A stretch of DNA of 64,000 nucleotides. It comes from Curtobacterium sp. VKM Ac-1376. GTDB lineage: Bacteria > Actinomycetota > Actinomycetes > Actinomycetales > Microbacteriaceae. A program made the position numbers and the translations under genes. The notes beneath the pieces are model-generated. The model saw nothing but the letters and a program-made list of their open reading frames with translations. It made no database searches and had not been told where the DNA came from. The DNA lies in assembly GCF_015351025.1 (NCBI RefSeq), contig NZ_JADKRV010000001.1:434001-498000 (forward strand), written 5' to 3'. Shown piece by piece: positions 1-8,445 of this stretch. How positions within the stretch are numbered: the stretch's first letter is position 1; the number at the start of each line of letters is the position of its first letter.

Positions 1-1038
1 GCGGACATCGGTCTGGTACGCGTCCATGAAGACCTCGTTCGCGCCGAGGACGTCGTGGGCCTCCTGCGCGGCGGTCAGTGCGACGCGGTCGAGGAGCAGC
101 GCCCGGGCCGTCATCTCCTGCACGTTGAGCACGGATCGGATCTGGCCGGGGATCTTGTCCTCGACGTTGTGGCACTGGTCGAGCATGAACGCGACGTCGG
201 GGTTGTCGTAGCCGCCGCCGCGGATGACCTCGACCAGGATCCGGAACAACTGGAACGGGTCCGCCGCCCCCACGATCAGGTCGTCGTCGGCGTAGAAGCG
301 CGAGTTGAAGTCGAAGGACCCGAGCTTGCCGAGGCGCAGGAGCTGCATCACGATGAACTCGATGTTCGTGCCGGGGGCGTGGTGGCCGGTGTCCAGGCAG
401 ACCATCGCCTTGTCGCCGAGCGCGCTCGTCTGCACGTAGCTCGTGCCCCAGTCGGGAACGTCCGTGTGGTAGAACGACGGCTCGAAGAACTTGTACTCGA
501 GCACCAGGCGCTGGTCGGCGCCGAGGCGGTCGTAGATCGTGCTGAGGGAGTCGTGCAGGCGGTCCTGGCGTTCGCGCATGTCGGCCTGGCCGGGGTAGTT
601 CGATCCCTCGGCCAGCCAGATCTTCAGGTCACGGCTGCCGGTGGCGTCCATCACGTCGATGCAGCGCAGGTGGTGGTCGATCGCCTTCTGCCGGACCGCG
701 GCGTCGGTGTGGGTCAGGGCACCGAACTTGTAGTCGTCGTCCTGGAACGTGTTCGAGTTCACGGTGCCCAGACGCACGCCGTGCTCTTCGGCGTGGCGCT
801 TCAGGTCGGCGAAGTCGTCGACCAGGTCCCACGGGATGTGCAGCGCCACGGTGGGGGCGAGGCCGGTGTACCGGTGCACCTGGGCGGCGTCGGCGATCTT
901 CTCGTAGGGGTCGCGCGGGGTGCCGGGCGTGCTGAACACCTTGAAGCGGGTGCCGGAGTTGCCGAAGGCCCAGCTGGGCAGCTCGATCTGCTGTCGTGCC
1001 AGCTGGTCGGCGACTGAGTTGAAGCTGGTCGATGTCAT
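1..1038 (-). CDS. rhaI: L-rhamnose isomerase, 3' end beyond the window
   Basis: Catalyses cytoplasmic isomerisation of L-rhamnose to L-rhamnulose, the first step of rhamnose breakdown. The 346 visible residues cover most of the TIM-barrel protein of the Pseudomonas-type RhaI family. Likely metal- and substrate-site stretches are LEYKFFEPSFYH near residue 180, CLDTGHHAPG near 215 and FDFNSRFYADDDL near 240. The ATG at 1038 follows a GAGGAAG ribosome site. The gene reads off the left edge, so partner genes (aldolase, dehydrogenase, kinase) probably lie there. A LacI-type operator and promoter lie just upstream. The family call is firm; the exact C-terminus is unseen. Confidence 0.93.
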   Translation of the reverse strand, partial: MTSTSFNSVADQLARQQIELPSWAFGNSGTRFKVFSTPGTPRDPYEKIADAAQVHRYTGLAPTVALHIPWDLVDDFADLKRHAEEHGVRLGTVNSNTFQDDDYKFGALTHTDAAVRQKAIDHHLRCIDVMDATGSRDLKIWLAEGSNYPGQADMRERQDRLHDSLSTIYDRLGADQRLVLEYKFFEPSFYHTDVPDWGTSYVQTSALGDKAMVCLDTGHHAPGTNIEFIVMQLLRLGKLGSFDFNSRFYADDDLIVGAADPFQLFRILVEVIRGGGYDNPDVAFMLDQCHNVEDKIPGQIRSVLNVQEMTARALLLDRVALTAAQEAHDVLGANEVFMDAYQTDVR

Positions 1039-1060
1039 CGTGTCACTTCCTCGTGTGCGA

Positions 1061-1103
1061 TTGAATCGTTTCATACGGTACGGCTTGCGCACGCTTCGCG
1101 CAA
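1061..1103 (-). promoter_or_regulatory. rhaI promoter with LacI-type operator
   Basis: On the minus strand TTGCGC (1103-1098) and TACCGT (1080-1075) form a -35/-10 pair with a 17-bp spacer. The imperfect palindrome TTGAATCGTTTCAT (1061-1074) lies directly downstream, over the expected transcription start. The same palindrome type with a central CG occurs at the ABC-receptor and MFS promoters. A repressor bound here would block initiation of rhaI. Confidence 0.75.
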
Positions 1104-1155
1104 CCGCGGTGGTGCGGTGGTGGGGTGGGTGGGGGAACCAGGTTCCGGCAGACCC

Positions 1156-3462
1156 CTACGCGGTGGGGACCGCAGCGGGGGCGCGGAGGTCGTGCGTTCC
1201 AGCGCCGACGCGCTGGTCGGGAGCGCCCGGCAGGCGCACCACCGCCGACACACCCTCGGGCACCTCGGCGCGGACGAGCAACTCGCCGTCGACGAGCTCC
1301 CACCGCACCGCGATGTGCCCGTGCACGGAGTCGAGCGAAGTAGATGCCCACGCCAGGCCCCCACCTGGCTGCGGCGCGATCAGCACCGACGCGTACCCGG
1401 GCTCCAGCGCCGACAGGCCGCCGACGACCCGGTGCATCCAGTCCGCCACGGCACCGAGCGCGTAGTGGTTGAACGACGTCATCTCGCCCGGGTTGATCGT
1501 GCCGTCCGGCAGCATCGAGTCCCACCGCTCCCACACGGTCGTCGCGCCCATCGTCACCGGGTACAGCCACGACGGGCACTCCGTCTGCAGCAGCAGCCGG
1601 TACGCGTCGTCCAGGTGGCCCGTCTGCGTCAGCGCGTCGGTGATGAAGGGCGTCCCCGCGAAGCCCGTCGAGATCCGGTACCCGGACGCCTCGACCAGCT
1701 CGGCGAGACGGTCGCCCGCCGCGGCCTGCTCCTGCTCGGACAGGATCCCGAAGACGATCGCCAGCGTGTACACCGTGGTCGCGTCCGACAGGATCCGGCC
1801 GTCGTCCTGCAGGTAGTGGGTACGGAACCCGGCCTGGAGGCGCGTCGCGAGTTCCCGGAACTCCGCCGCTTCCGCCTCGTGACCGCCCAACAGCTCCGCC
1901 GCGTCCGCCGCCATCGTCGCGGACCGGTAGGCGCAGATCGTGGCGACGACACCCTTGTCGGCCTTCGCGTCGGCCGGGGCCTCCGGCGGGGCATCCGGGT
2001 CGAGCCAGTCGCCGAACTGGAACACGGTGTCCCACAGGTCCTCCGGGGACAGGTGGTCGCGGACCCGGCGGAGGTGCGCGGCCATCGACTCGAACTGCTC
2101 CTCGAGCACCGCCGTGTCGCCGTACGCCTGGTACAGCGTCCACGGCACCCAGACGCCGGCGTCCGACCAGATGGCGGTCGCGTCGGGCTTCCCGAAGTCC
2201 TCGGCAGGGGAGTACTTCAGCACGTCCGGCACCACGAACGGGATGACCCCGTCGGCGTGCTGCTGCTCGAGCCAGACGTCGCGCAGCCAGTCGGCCAGGA
2301 ACGTCCTGGTGTCGAACAGGTACGAGGCCGTCGGGGCGAACGCGGCGATGTCGCCCGTCCACCCGAGCCGCTCGTCGCGCTGCGGGCAGTCCGTCGGCAC
2401 GCTGAGGAAGTTGCCCTGCATGCCGCGGACGACGTTGTCGTGGAAGGTGTTGAGGAGCTCGTGGCTGGACCCGAAGGTGCCCGTCCGGACGAGGTCCGAG
2501 CCGACCTGCACGGCGGTGATCGCGCCGCGGAGTTCGTCGTGGGTGCCGCTGAACCCGGAGACCTGCGCGTACCGGAAGCCGTGGAAGGTGAAGCGGGGCT
2601 CGAAGGTGTCGGGCTCGTCGGTACCGTCCACGCCGCTGCCGCTCAGGATGAAGTGGTCCGCGGCCTTCGCCGTGCGCAGCGGACGGGTGCCGAGTTCGTC
2701 GTGCTCGAGCACCTCGGCGTGCTGCAGGGTCAGGACCGTGCCGGACGGGCCGCTCGCGGTGACGCGGATCCAGCCGACCAGGTTGACGCCGAAGTCGACC
2801 AGCGTCGCCCCGGACGGGCTCGTCCAGATGTCGACCGGGGCGATCTCGGCCAGGGGGCGCACCGGTGGCACCGTGTCGGCGACGAGTTCGCGCTCGCCGA
2901 TGTCGACGGGGTGCACGCCGGTGGTGCCCTGCGGTGCCCCCGGGTGCTTCCAGGAGGTGTCGTCGATCCGGGCGTCGACGTCCTGCCCGTCGTAGAGCTG
3001 GTCGGCGGTGATCGCACTCGGCAGCGCCTGCCAGTCGGTGTCGGTCGCGACGTGCTGCTCGTGGCCGTCGGCGAAGCTGATCCGGAGTTCGGCGAACCCC
3101 GCGCGCTCGTTCGTGTACCAGCCGCCCCCGCCGCCCCAGGCCAGGCGACCCGCGGCCCAGCCGTTGCCGATCACGAGCGCGAGCACTGCCGGCTGTCCCG
3201 GCGTGGTGTCGACGAGCTGCGGTGTCACGTCGTGCGAGACGACGCGGATGCGCCACTCGTAGCTCGTCCACCCCGGTTCGAGCAGGTGGTCGGAGACCCG
3301 CTGCCCGCCGAGCCAGGCCTCGACGACGCCGAGCGCGCTGACGTCGAGGGTGGCGGCGGTGACGGCGCCGTGGCCGTCGTCGAGGGTGAACTCGCGACGC
3401 AGGATCGGCGCACTGCCGAGGTCCGTGTCGGCCGCGATGAACGGTGCGGTCCAGGTGGTCAT
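1156..3462 (-). CDS. GH78 alpha-L-rhamnosidase
   Basis: Releases terminal L-rhamnose from plant glycosides or polysaccharides. The 768-residue protein has the family layout: N-terminal beta-sandwich regions, an (alpha/alpha)6 catalytic barrel and a C-terminal beta domain. DCPQRDERLGWTGD, near residues 356-369, carries the conserved acidic residues including the general acid. TTVWERWD, near residue 642, carries the second catalytic glutamate. No signal peptide is visible, so it probably acts inside the cell on imported oligosaccharides. The ATG follows a GAAAGGA site. It lies downstream of the ABC importer genes on the same strand, separated by 117 bp, which fits one rhamnoside-use operon. Confidence 0.93.
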   Translation of the reverse strand: MTTWTAPFIAADTDLGSAPILRREFTLDDGHGAVTAATLDVSALGVVEAWLGGQRVSDHLLEPGWTSYEWRIRVVSHDVTPQLVDTTPGQPAVLALVIGNGWAAGRLAWGGGGGWYTNERAGFAELRISFADGHEQHVATDTDWQALPSAITADQLYDGQDVDARIDDTSWKHPGAPQGTTGVHPVDIGERELVADTVPPVRPLAEIAPVDIWTSPSGATLVDFGVNLVGWIRVTASGPSGTVLTLQHAEVLEHDELGTRPLRTAKAADHFILSGSGVDGTDEPDTFEPRFTFHGFRYAQVSGFSGTHDELRGAITAVQVGSDLVRTGTFGSSHELLNTFHDNVVRGMQGNFLSVPTDCPQRDERLGWTGDIAAFAPTASYLFDTRTFLADWLRDVWLEQQHADGVIPFVVPDVLKYSPAEDFGKPDATAIWSDAGVWVPWTLYQAYGDTAVLEEQFESMAAHLRRVRDHLSPEDLWDTVFQFGDWLDPDAPPEAPADAKADKGVVATICAYRSATMAADAAELLGGHEAEAAEFRELATRLQAGFRTHYLQDDGRILSDATTVYTLAIVFGILSEQEQAAAGDRLAELVEASGYRISTGFAGTPFITDALTQTGHLDDAYRLLLQTECPSWLYPVTMGATTVWERWDSMLPDGTINPGEMTSFNHYALGAVADWMHRVVGGLSALEPGYASVLIAPQPGGGLAWASTSLDSVHGHIAVRWELVDGELLVRAEVPEGVSAVVRLPGAPDQRVGAGTHDLRAPAAVPTA

Positions 3463-3579
3463 GTGGTGGGTCCTTTCACGCGACCGGTCGTCGTCGACCG
3501 GTGCGGGGTCGTGGGGCCGCCACCCGCGCGGGTGGGCGGTGTGGCGGAGGCGGGTCGCGCCTCCAGGCCGGGGTGGGCG

Positions 3580-4461
3580 TCAGCCCTTGACAGCGCCGCT
3601 GGTCATGCCGGCGACGATCTGACGGTTGAAGAAGATGTACAGGACCAGCGGCGGGATCGTGATGAGCAGCACGTCGGTGAACAGCAGGTTCAGCTGGCTG
3701 ACCGACTGACTCTGGAACGCGTAGAGCGTCTGCTGCACCGTGGCGTTCTCGGACCCCGGCAGGAAGTACAGCGGGTTCGTGAAGTCGTTGAAGACCGTCA
3801 CCGACTGCACGAGCACGACCGTGATGATCACGGGCTTGAGCAGCGGCAGGACCACCCCGAAGAACAGTCGGACCGGGCCGGCGCCGTCGAGCACTGCGGC
3901 TTCGTCGAGTTCCTTCGGGATCGTCGCGACGAAGGCCCGGAAGAGCAGGATGCAGAACGACAGGCCGAAGGTCGCCTCGATGAGGATCATCCCGCCCATC
4001 GTCTTGAACAGGTTGAGGCCCTGCAGCACCCAGATCGTCGGGACGATCGCGGGCGGGACGATGAGGCCGGCGAGCACGAAGAAGTTGATCAGACCGTTCC
4101 ACTTGCTCGGTCGGCGCTGCAGCACGTAACCGACCATCGCGGAGAACACCACCATGACGGTGACGCTGCCCACGGTGAGCAGGGCGCTGTTCCAGAACGC
4201 GCGGAGGATGCCGCCGTCACCGCTCTGGAAGACCCCCTGCAGGTTCTGCCACAGCTGCCATTCCGTCGGCAGGCTGAAGCCGAGCTGGTTCGCCTCTGCC
4301 GGGTTCTTCGCCGCCTGGAGCAGGACGAAGACGAACGGCACCAGGAAGACCACGAAGCTGACGACGATGGCGATCGAACCGATGACCCACCTGCGTGTGC
4401 GACCGGGGTGGCGTCCGCGCGGTGCGGCCGGGGTGAGCCGCTGGTTGGTGATGGCGGTCAC
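3580..4461 (-). CDS. ABC sugar importer permease, MalG type
   Basis: Second membrane subunit of a carbohydrate importer. The 293-residue protein has six expected membrane segments and the EAA coupling loop (DEAAVLDGAGPVRLFFGVVL) that contacts the ATPase. I place the start at GTG 4461 rather than further upstream: AAGGAGG lies seven bases ahead, and GTGA overlaps the stop of the preceding permease, giving translational coupling. No ATPase is encoded nearby, as is common in actinobacteria, where one MsiK-type ATPase serves many importers. Rhamnose or a rhamnoside is the inferred substrate from its neighbours. Confidence 0.93.
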   Translation of the reverse strand: MTAITNQRLTPAAPRGRHPGRTRRWVIGSIAIVVSFVVFLVPFVFVLLQAAKNPAEANQLGFSLPTEWQLWQNLQGVFQSGDGGILRAFWNSALLTVGSVTVMVVFSAMVGYVLQRRPSKWNGLINFFVLAGLIVPPAIVPTIWVLQGLNLFKTMGGMILIEATFGLSFCILLFRAFVATIPKELDEAAVLDGAGPVRLFFGVVLPLLKPVIITVVLVQSVTVFNDFTNPLYFLPGSENATVQQTLYAFQSQSVSQLNLLFTDVLLITIPPLVLYIFFNRQIVAGMTSGAVKG

Positions 4462-5399
4462 AGGTCTGCCTCCTTGCGGTTGAGGAGCCACGAGATCGGG
4501 ACCATGATCGCTGTGACGACGACGAACAGGACCACGTTCCCGGCGGTCGACAGGCCGTAGAACCCCGCCTGGTACTGCTTGTAGATCACACTCGCGATCA
4601 CGTCACTGGTGAACCCGGGCCCGCCGCCGGTCATCGCCCAGATCAGGTCGAAGGACCGCAGGCCGCCGATGAGCGACAGGATGATGACGGTGCCCATCGC
4701 AGGGCGGGACAGCGGCAGCGTGATGGTCCGGAAGATCGACCACGCGCTCGCCCCGTCCACCCGTGCTGCCTCGAAGTACTCCTGCGGGATCGCCACGATG
4801 CCGGCGATGAAGATGAGTGTCGCGATGCCCACGCCCTTCCAGACGTCCACCGCGGCGACGCTCCACAGGGCGAGTGCCGGGTCGGTCAGCCACCCGGGGG
4901 TGGGCAGGCCGACCGAACCCAGGACGCCGTTGATGATCCCGTGGAACGGGTCCATCAGCGCCTTGAACGTGATGCCGATGCCGATCGTCGACACGAGCAC
5001 CGGGAAGAACACGACCGCTCGCAGGTAGCCGCGTCCCAGCACGGGCGACGTGAGGAGCAGGGCGAGGGCGAGTCCGAGGACCACCTTCGCCGCGCTCGTC
5101 ACGAAGCCGTACTGGAACGTGTGCACGAACCCGGAGACGAGCTGCGGGTCCTGGAAGAACCGGGCGAAGTTGTCGAACCCGATGAAGGTCTGGTCGAACA
5201 GCGTCCAGCGGGTGAGCGAGAAGTAGAACCCGGCGAACGTGGGGACCGCGAAGAACACGACGTACAGCGCGATCGCGGGGATGAAGAACCACGCGGGGTA
5301 GAACGAGCGCATCCGCTTGCGCGCGGGTCCTGGGTGGCCGGACTTGCGTGTCTGCGGTGGGGCCACCGCCGTCGTGAGGGTCGCGGTCACGCCGGTCAC
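4458..5399 (-). CDS. ABC sugar importer permease, MalF type
   Basis: First membrane subunit of the carbohydrate importer. The 313-residue protein has a basic N-terminal tail, hydrophobic segments beginning with AWFFIPAIALYVVFFAVPTF, and the EAA loop YFEAARVDGASAWSIFRTI. Translation starts at GTG 5399, overlapping the receptor gene stop as GTGA, so receptor and permeases are coupled. It works with the MalG-type subunit and a shared ATPase encoded elsewhere. Substrate specificity is inferred from the adjoining rhamnosidase and rhamnose isomerase. Confidence 0.93.
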   Translation of the reverse strand: MTGVTATLTTAVAPPQTRKSGHPGPARKRMRSFYPAWFFIPAIALYVVFFAVPTFAGFYFSLTRWTLFDQTFIGFDNFARFFQDPQLVSGFVHTFQYGFVTSAAKVVLGLALALLLTSPVLGRGYLRAVVFFPVLVSTIGIGITFKALMDPFHGIINGVLGSVGLPTPGWLTDPALALWSVAAVDVWKGVGIATLIFIAGIVAIPQEYFEAARVDGASAWSIFRTITLPLSRPAMGTVIILSLIGGLRSFDLIWAMTGGGPGFTSDVIASVIYKQYQAGFYGLSTAGNVVLFVVVTAIMVPISWLLNRKEADL

Positions 5400-6727
5400 C
5401 AGCCCTTGATGCCGAGCTGCTGTGCCTGCTGCACGACGTCGTCGTCGTACTGGTCGGCGCCCTTCGCCGCGGTGGTGATGCCCGAGCCGACCTGCACGCA
5501 GATCTTCTCGAGGTTCGGGCCCTTGATCGGGGACAGGAACTCGAGCGCCGGGCTCGCCTTGCCGTCGTCCAGGTACTGCTGCAGGTCGCCGATCATCGGT
5601 GGGACGTCGTCGGGCAGCTCGCAGGTCGAGATGACGTACGGGCCCGCGGGGGTGCCGGTGTCGTTCTGCACCTGGCAGCCCTCGGTCGAGTTCGCGAAGG
5701 CGACGAACTTCTTCGCCGCCGCCAGCTTGTCGCCCTCGGTCGTCTTCGGGATGTACAGGCCGTTCGGTTCCCAGATGGTCAGGTTCGTGTCCGCAGCGTC
5801 CTCGGCGGGCAGCGCGAAGGCGCCGATGTCCTCGACCGCGTCGGGGGAGTCCTGCTGGATGGCGGAGATCGCGTTCGTCAGCATCGGGTACTGCGCCCCG
5901 GTGCCGTCCGCGAGCATCTTCAGGCCGTTCGCCTGGGTGGCCGAGGCGTAGTCCTCGTTGTAGAGGTCCTTGTCCTTGCCCTCGGCCAGGTGCTCGAACC
6001 CGGCGAGTGCCGGCTCGTCGGCGTAGGACTCCTTGTTGGCGGTGTACTTGTCCGCCCAGTCCTTCTGCTGCGCCGTGATGTTGGCGAAGTCGCCGAGTAC
6101 GAACAGCTGGCTGGTCCAGGTGTCGCCGTAGGTCTGGATGATCGGGGCGACGTCACCGGCGTCCTTGATCTTCTCGCTGTTGCTGATGAACTCGTCCCAC
6201 GTCGTCGGGACCTGCAGGCCGAGGTCGTCGTAGACCGTCTTGTTGTAGAGCACCGCGCCGCCGAAGCTCGTGCCGAACGGGGCGCCGTACATGCCCTTGT
6301 CGGTGCTGACGACCTTGGTGAACTGCGGGTCGACGTCCTTCGCCCAGCTCTCGTCGGACAGGTCCACCAGGGTGTTGTCCGGGTTGAGGGCCTGCATGAG
6401 CGAGCCGGAGTTGTAGTTGAAGACGTCGGCTGCTTCACCGGTCGACAGCCGGGTCTTGATCAGGTTGTCGCCGTCGGTGCCCTGGGGGCGGGTGTCGAAC
6501 GTGACAGTGATGTCGGGGTTGGCCTTTTCGAAGGCCTCGATGAGTGGCTTCGCGGTGGCTGCGGTGGCCGGGGCGTTGTCGGCCTGGTAGGTGATCTCGA
6601 CCTTGCCGCCGTCGTCGGCCGAGCCGCTGGACGAACAGGCAGCGAGGCTGCCGATCAGGACCGTCGCGCCGCCGATGGCGATCACGCGCTTCGCGAGCGA
6701 CCTCGTGGTCATGGAACGAGCTGACAT
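5396..6727 (-). CDS. Extracellular sugar-binding lipoprotein of the ABC importer
   Basis: Captures the sugar outside the membrane and delivers it to the two permeases. The 443-residue precursor begins with a basic, hydrophobic signal ending in the lipobox LAAC; Cys31 would be lipidated. The mature part has the usual size and layout of family 1 solute-binding proteins. GGAGG lies six bases before ATG 6727; an internal ATG at 6712 is a weaker alternative. It is the first gene of the importer operon and has two rhamnose-type operators upstream. The ligand is probably rhamnose or a rhamnosyl oligosaccharide. Confidence 0.92.
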   Translation of the reverse strand: MSARSMTTRSLAKRVIAIGGATVLIGSLAACSSSGSADDGGKVEITYQADNAPATAATAKPLIEAFEKANPDITVTFDTRPQGTDGDNLIKTRLSTGEAADVFNYNSGSLMQALNPDNTLVDLSDESWAKDVDPQFTKVVSTDKGMYGAPFGTSFGGAVLYNKTVYDDLGLQVPTTWDEFISNSEKIKDAGDVAPIIQTYGDTWTSQLFVLGDFANITAQQKDWADKYTANKESYADEPALAGFEHLAEGKDKDLYNEDYASATQANGLKMLADGTGAQYPMLTNAISAIQQDSPDAVEDIGAFALPAEDAADTNLTIWEPNGLYIPKTTEGDKLAAAKKFVAFANSTEGCQVQNDTGTPAGPYVISTCELPDDVPPMIGDLQQYLDDGKASPALEFLSPIKGPNLEKICVQVGSGITTAAKGADQYDDDVVQQAQQLGIKGW

Positions 6728-6816
6728 TCCTTACCTCCTCGTAAGGCCCGGGGCTGGGGTACCCCGGGTGAAACGGACCCGGGTCCCGCTCCGTCGCGGG
6801 GCCCGGTTGCTGCGTT

Positions 6817-6864
6817 TTAGAACGTTTCAATCAGGATGGAACCATGTGCATTGAAGCGTGTCAA
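6817..6864 (-). promoter_or_regulatory. Importer promoter with two LacI-type operators
   Basis: TTAGAACGTTTCAA (6817-6830) and TTGAAGCGTGTCAA (6851-6864) both match the TTGAAACGWTTCAA pattern and are 34 bp apart, centre to centre. On the minus strand the outer site contains TTGACA, a perfect -35 hexamer; the -10 is not obvious. Two sites could allow cooperative repression of the receptor-permease-rhamnosidase operon. Confidence 0.7.
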
Positions 6865-6935
6865 TCGCTGTGCCGGTTTTGTTGCGCGATCTCGCGCTGG
6901 CGGTGGCGCGCGGTGGCGCCGTGGCCCGTCCGTTC

Positions 6936-6998
6936 GGTGCGAGGTTCCAGACTCCGTGCCCCGCCCGCAGCCCTGCACGGAGTGCGGAACCTCGCACC
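6936..6998. repeat. Long inverted repeat beginning GGTGCGAGGTTCC
   Basis: Two 24-base arms (6936-6959 and 6975-6998) are complementary at 22 positions around a 15-base loop. A related, less perfect copy lies at 9664-9725, on the other side of the two LacI genes. No T-rich tract follows, and the position upstream of the importer operon does not suit a simple terminator. Confidence 0.7.
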
Positions 6999-7046
6999 GA
7001 GCTGACGTCGGCGCTGCACCGTGCGGTGGTCGCGCCGCCCGCCGGC

Positions 7047-7082
7047 CGGGAGGCCCGTGCCGGCCCCGCCCCGCGCCTCCCG
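7047..7082. repeat. GGGAGGC-type intergenic palindrome
   Basis: Arms CGGGAGGC (7047-7054) and GCCTCCCG (7075-7082) enclose a GC-rich loop. This is one member of a family found throughout the window, here between the importer promoter and the end of the first LacI gene. Confidence 0.65.
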
Positions 7083-7159
7083 TCCGGTGCCCGGTCGCGT
7101 GAGCGGCCCGCGTCGCGTCGTGCGCGGCGGCCGGCCCGCGGCCCGCTCCCCGCGGCCCG

Positions 7160-7194
7160 CTTCCCGCTTCCCGCTTCCCGCTTCCCGCTTCCCG
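7160..7194. repeat. Five perfect tandem copies of CTTCCCG
   Basis: The 7-bp unit CTTCCCG is repeated five times without error and runs directly into the CGCGAAAGCGACAG element. Such a tract could change length by slippage; no coding function is apparent. Confidence 0.85.
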
Positions 7195-7298
7195 CGAAAG
7201 CGACAGCGTGCCGCCGAACGTTCGCGGAGATCTGTCGCTCTGGCGGACCGGACGGTGCAACGACCCGCGGATGTGTCGCTCTCGCGGGATGGTCCGCC
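7191..7298. repeat. CGCGAAAGCGACAG-type dispersed element, copy A
   Basis: The outer arms CCCGCGAAAGCGACA (7191-7205) and TGTCGCTCTCGCGGG (7284-7298) differ at one position. An inner GAACGTTCGCGG and a second TGTCGCT lie between them. Related copies occur near 28256-28349 and 59606-59699. It sits at the 3' side of the first LacI gene and may also terminate it. Confidence 0.7.
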
Positions 7299-7303
7299 GC
7301 CGG

Positions 7304-8401
7304 TCAGGCCTCGGTGCGCCTCGGGTCGCTCGGCGTGACCGCGACCGCGCCCCGGGCTGCGGCGGCCGCGCCGGCCCGGCCGAGCGTGCTCTCGCGCGGC
7401 ACGAGTTCGCTGCCGAGCACCACCGTCCGGTGCACGTGCGTCGGGTCCGTCAGCTCCTCGAGCAGCAGTTCCACCGCAGCCCCACCCATCTCGGACCCGT
7501 GCATGGTCACCGAGGTCAGCGGCACCGCGCCACCCCATGCCACCGAGTTGTGGTCGCAGCCCGACACCGGGATGTCCTCGGGGACGCGGAGGCCGGCGGC
7601 GCGGAGCTCCGAGACGACGGCCATCGCGAGCAGGTCGGTGACGCCGAGCACGCCGTCGGGCCGTTCGGCCGCGGGCATCCGGGCGATGCGGACTCCGGCG
7701 TCGGTGCCGCCGGGAGGGTCGATGTCCCCGGCGTCGACGTCCACGAGCCCGACCCCGGGGTGCGCGGCGATCGCGCGGAGCACCCCGGCTCGTCGGCGGT
7801 CGACCGGCTGGAGCTCCGGGCGGGCGCTCACGAAGCCGATGCGCCGGCAGCCGCGCTCGATCAGGTGCTCGGTCGCGATGAACGCCGCCTGTTCGTTGTC
7901 CACCACCACCGAACACGCATCGACCTCGGTCGGCTCGTGGTTCACGTAGACGACGGGCCGGCCGTGGCGTCGGGCCGCCTCGACCTGCTCACGCGAGTCG
8001 GTCATCGAGGCGAGGAGGATCCCCGACACCCGGGCGCTCTCGAGGTACGCCAGGTGCTCGCCCTGCGCCTGCAGGTCGTCCTCGCTGCTCGCGATCAGCA
8101 GGGTGAACCCGCGCTCCCGCGCGGCGAGCTGCGCACCGTTCACCATGTCGCTGAACAGGGAGTTCCGGAGGGACATCACCACGAGTCCGATCGCGCGGGT
8201 GCTGCCGGACACCAGGGCCCGCGCGTTGCGGTTCGGGGTGTACCCGAGCTCGTCGATCGCGTGACGGACCCGGGCTGCGGTCGCGTCGGCCACGCGCTCC
8301 GGGTGGTTCAGGACGTTCGAGACGGTGGCGAGCGAGACGCCGGCCTTCGCGGCGACGTGGTGCACGCTCGGCGGGCCGTCGCGCCGGGGGACATGCACCA
8401 T
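7304..8401 (-). CDS. LacI-family transcriptional regulator, first of two
   Basis: Sugar-responsive DNA-binding repressor of 365 residues. The helix-turn-helix and hinge occupy about residues 12-62 (VHHVAAKAGVSLATVSNVLN), followed by a periplasmic-binding-protein-like effector domain. TACGAT ends six bases before ATG 8401, so the mRNA is probably leaderless. A second LacI gene lies upstream on the same strand, and rhamnose genes lie on both sides. It is one of two candidates to bind the TTGAAACGWTTCAA operators; which one does cannot be read from sequence. The C-terminal 25 residues are alanine-rich and may be dispensable. Confidence 0.92.
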   Translation of the reverse strand: MVHVPRRDGPPSVHHVAAKAGVSLATVSNVLNHPERVADATAARVRHAIDELGYTPNRNARALVSGSTRAIGLVVMSLRNSLFSDMVNGAQLAARERGFTLLIASSEDDLQAQGEHLAYLESARVSGILLASMTDSREQVEAARRHGRPVVYVNHEPTEVDACSVVVDNEQAAFIATEHLIERGCRRIGFVSARPELQPVDRRRAGVLRAIAAHPGVGLVDVDAGDIDPPGGTDAGVRIARMPAAERPDGVLGVTDLLAMAVVSELRAAGLRVPEDIPVSGCDHNSVAWGGAVPLTSVTMHGSEMGGAAVELLLEELTDPTHVHRTVVLGSELVPRESTLGRAGAAAAARGAVAVTPSDPRRTEA

Positions 8402-8445
8402 GCTCCGATCGTAGGCGGCGACCGACCCGTCTCCGGACCGCGCCC

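Noticed and set aside
1134-1146. GGAACC A GGTTCC hairpin ten bases after the rhamnosidase stop
   Set aside because: Six-base arms with a one-base loop cannot form a stable terminator; probably chance.
1117-4560. Very long open frame on the plus strand opposite the rhamnosidase and permease genes
   Set aside because: Arginine-, valine- and aspartate-rich shadow of GC-rich codons; the opposite strand encodes clear families.
6858-7949. Open frame through the intergenic repeats and the LacI gene
   Set aside because: Its translation is repeat-derived low complexity and overlaps the LacI gene in antisense.
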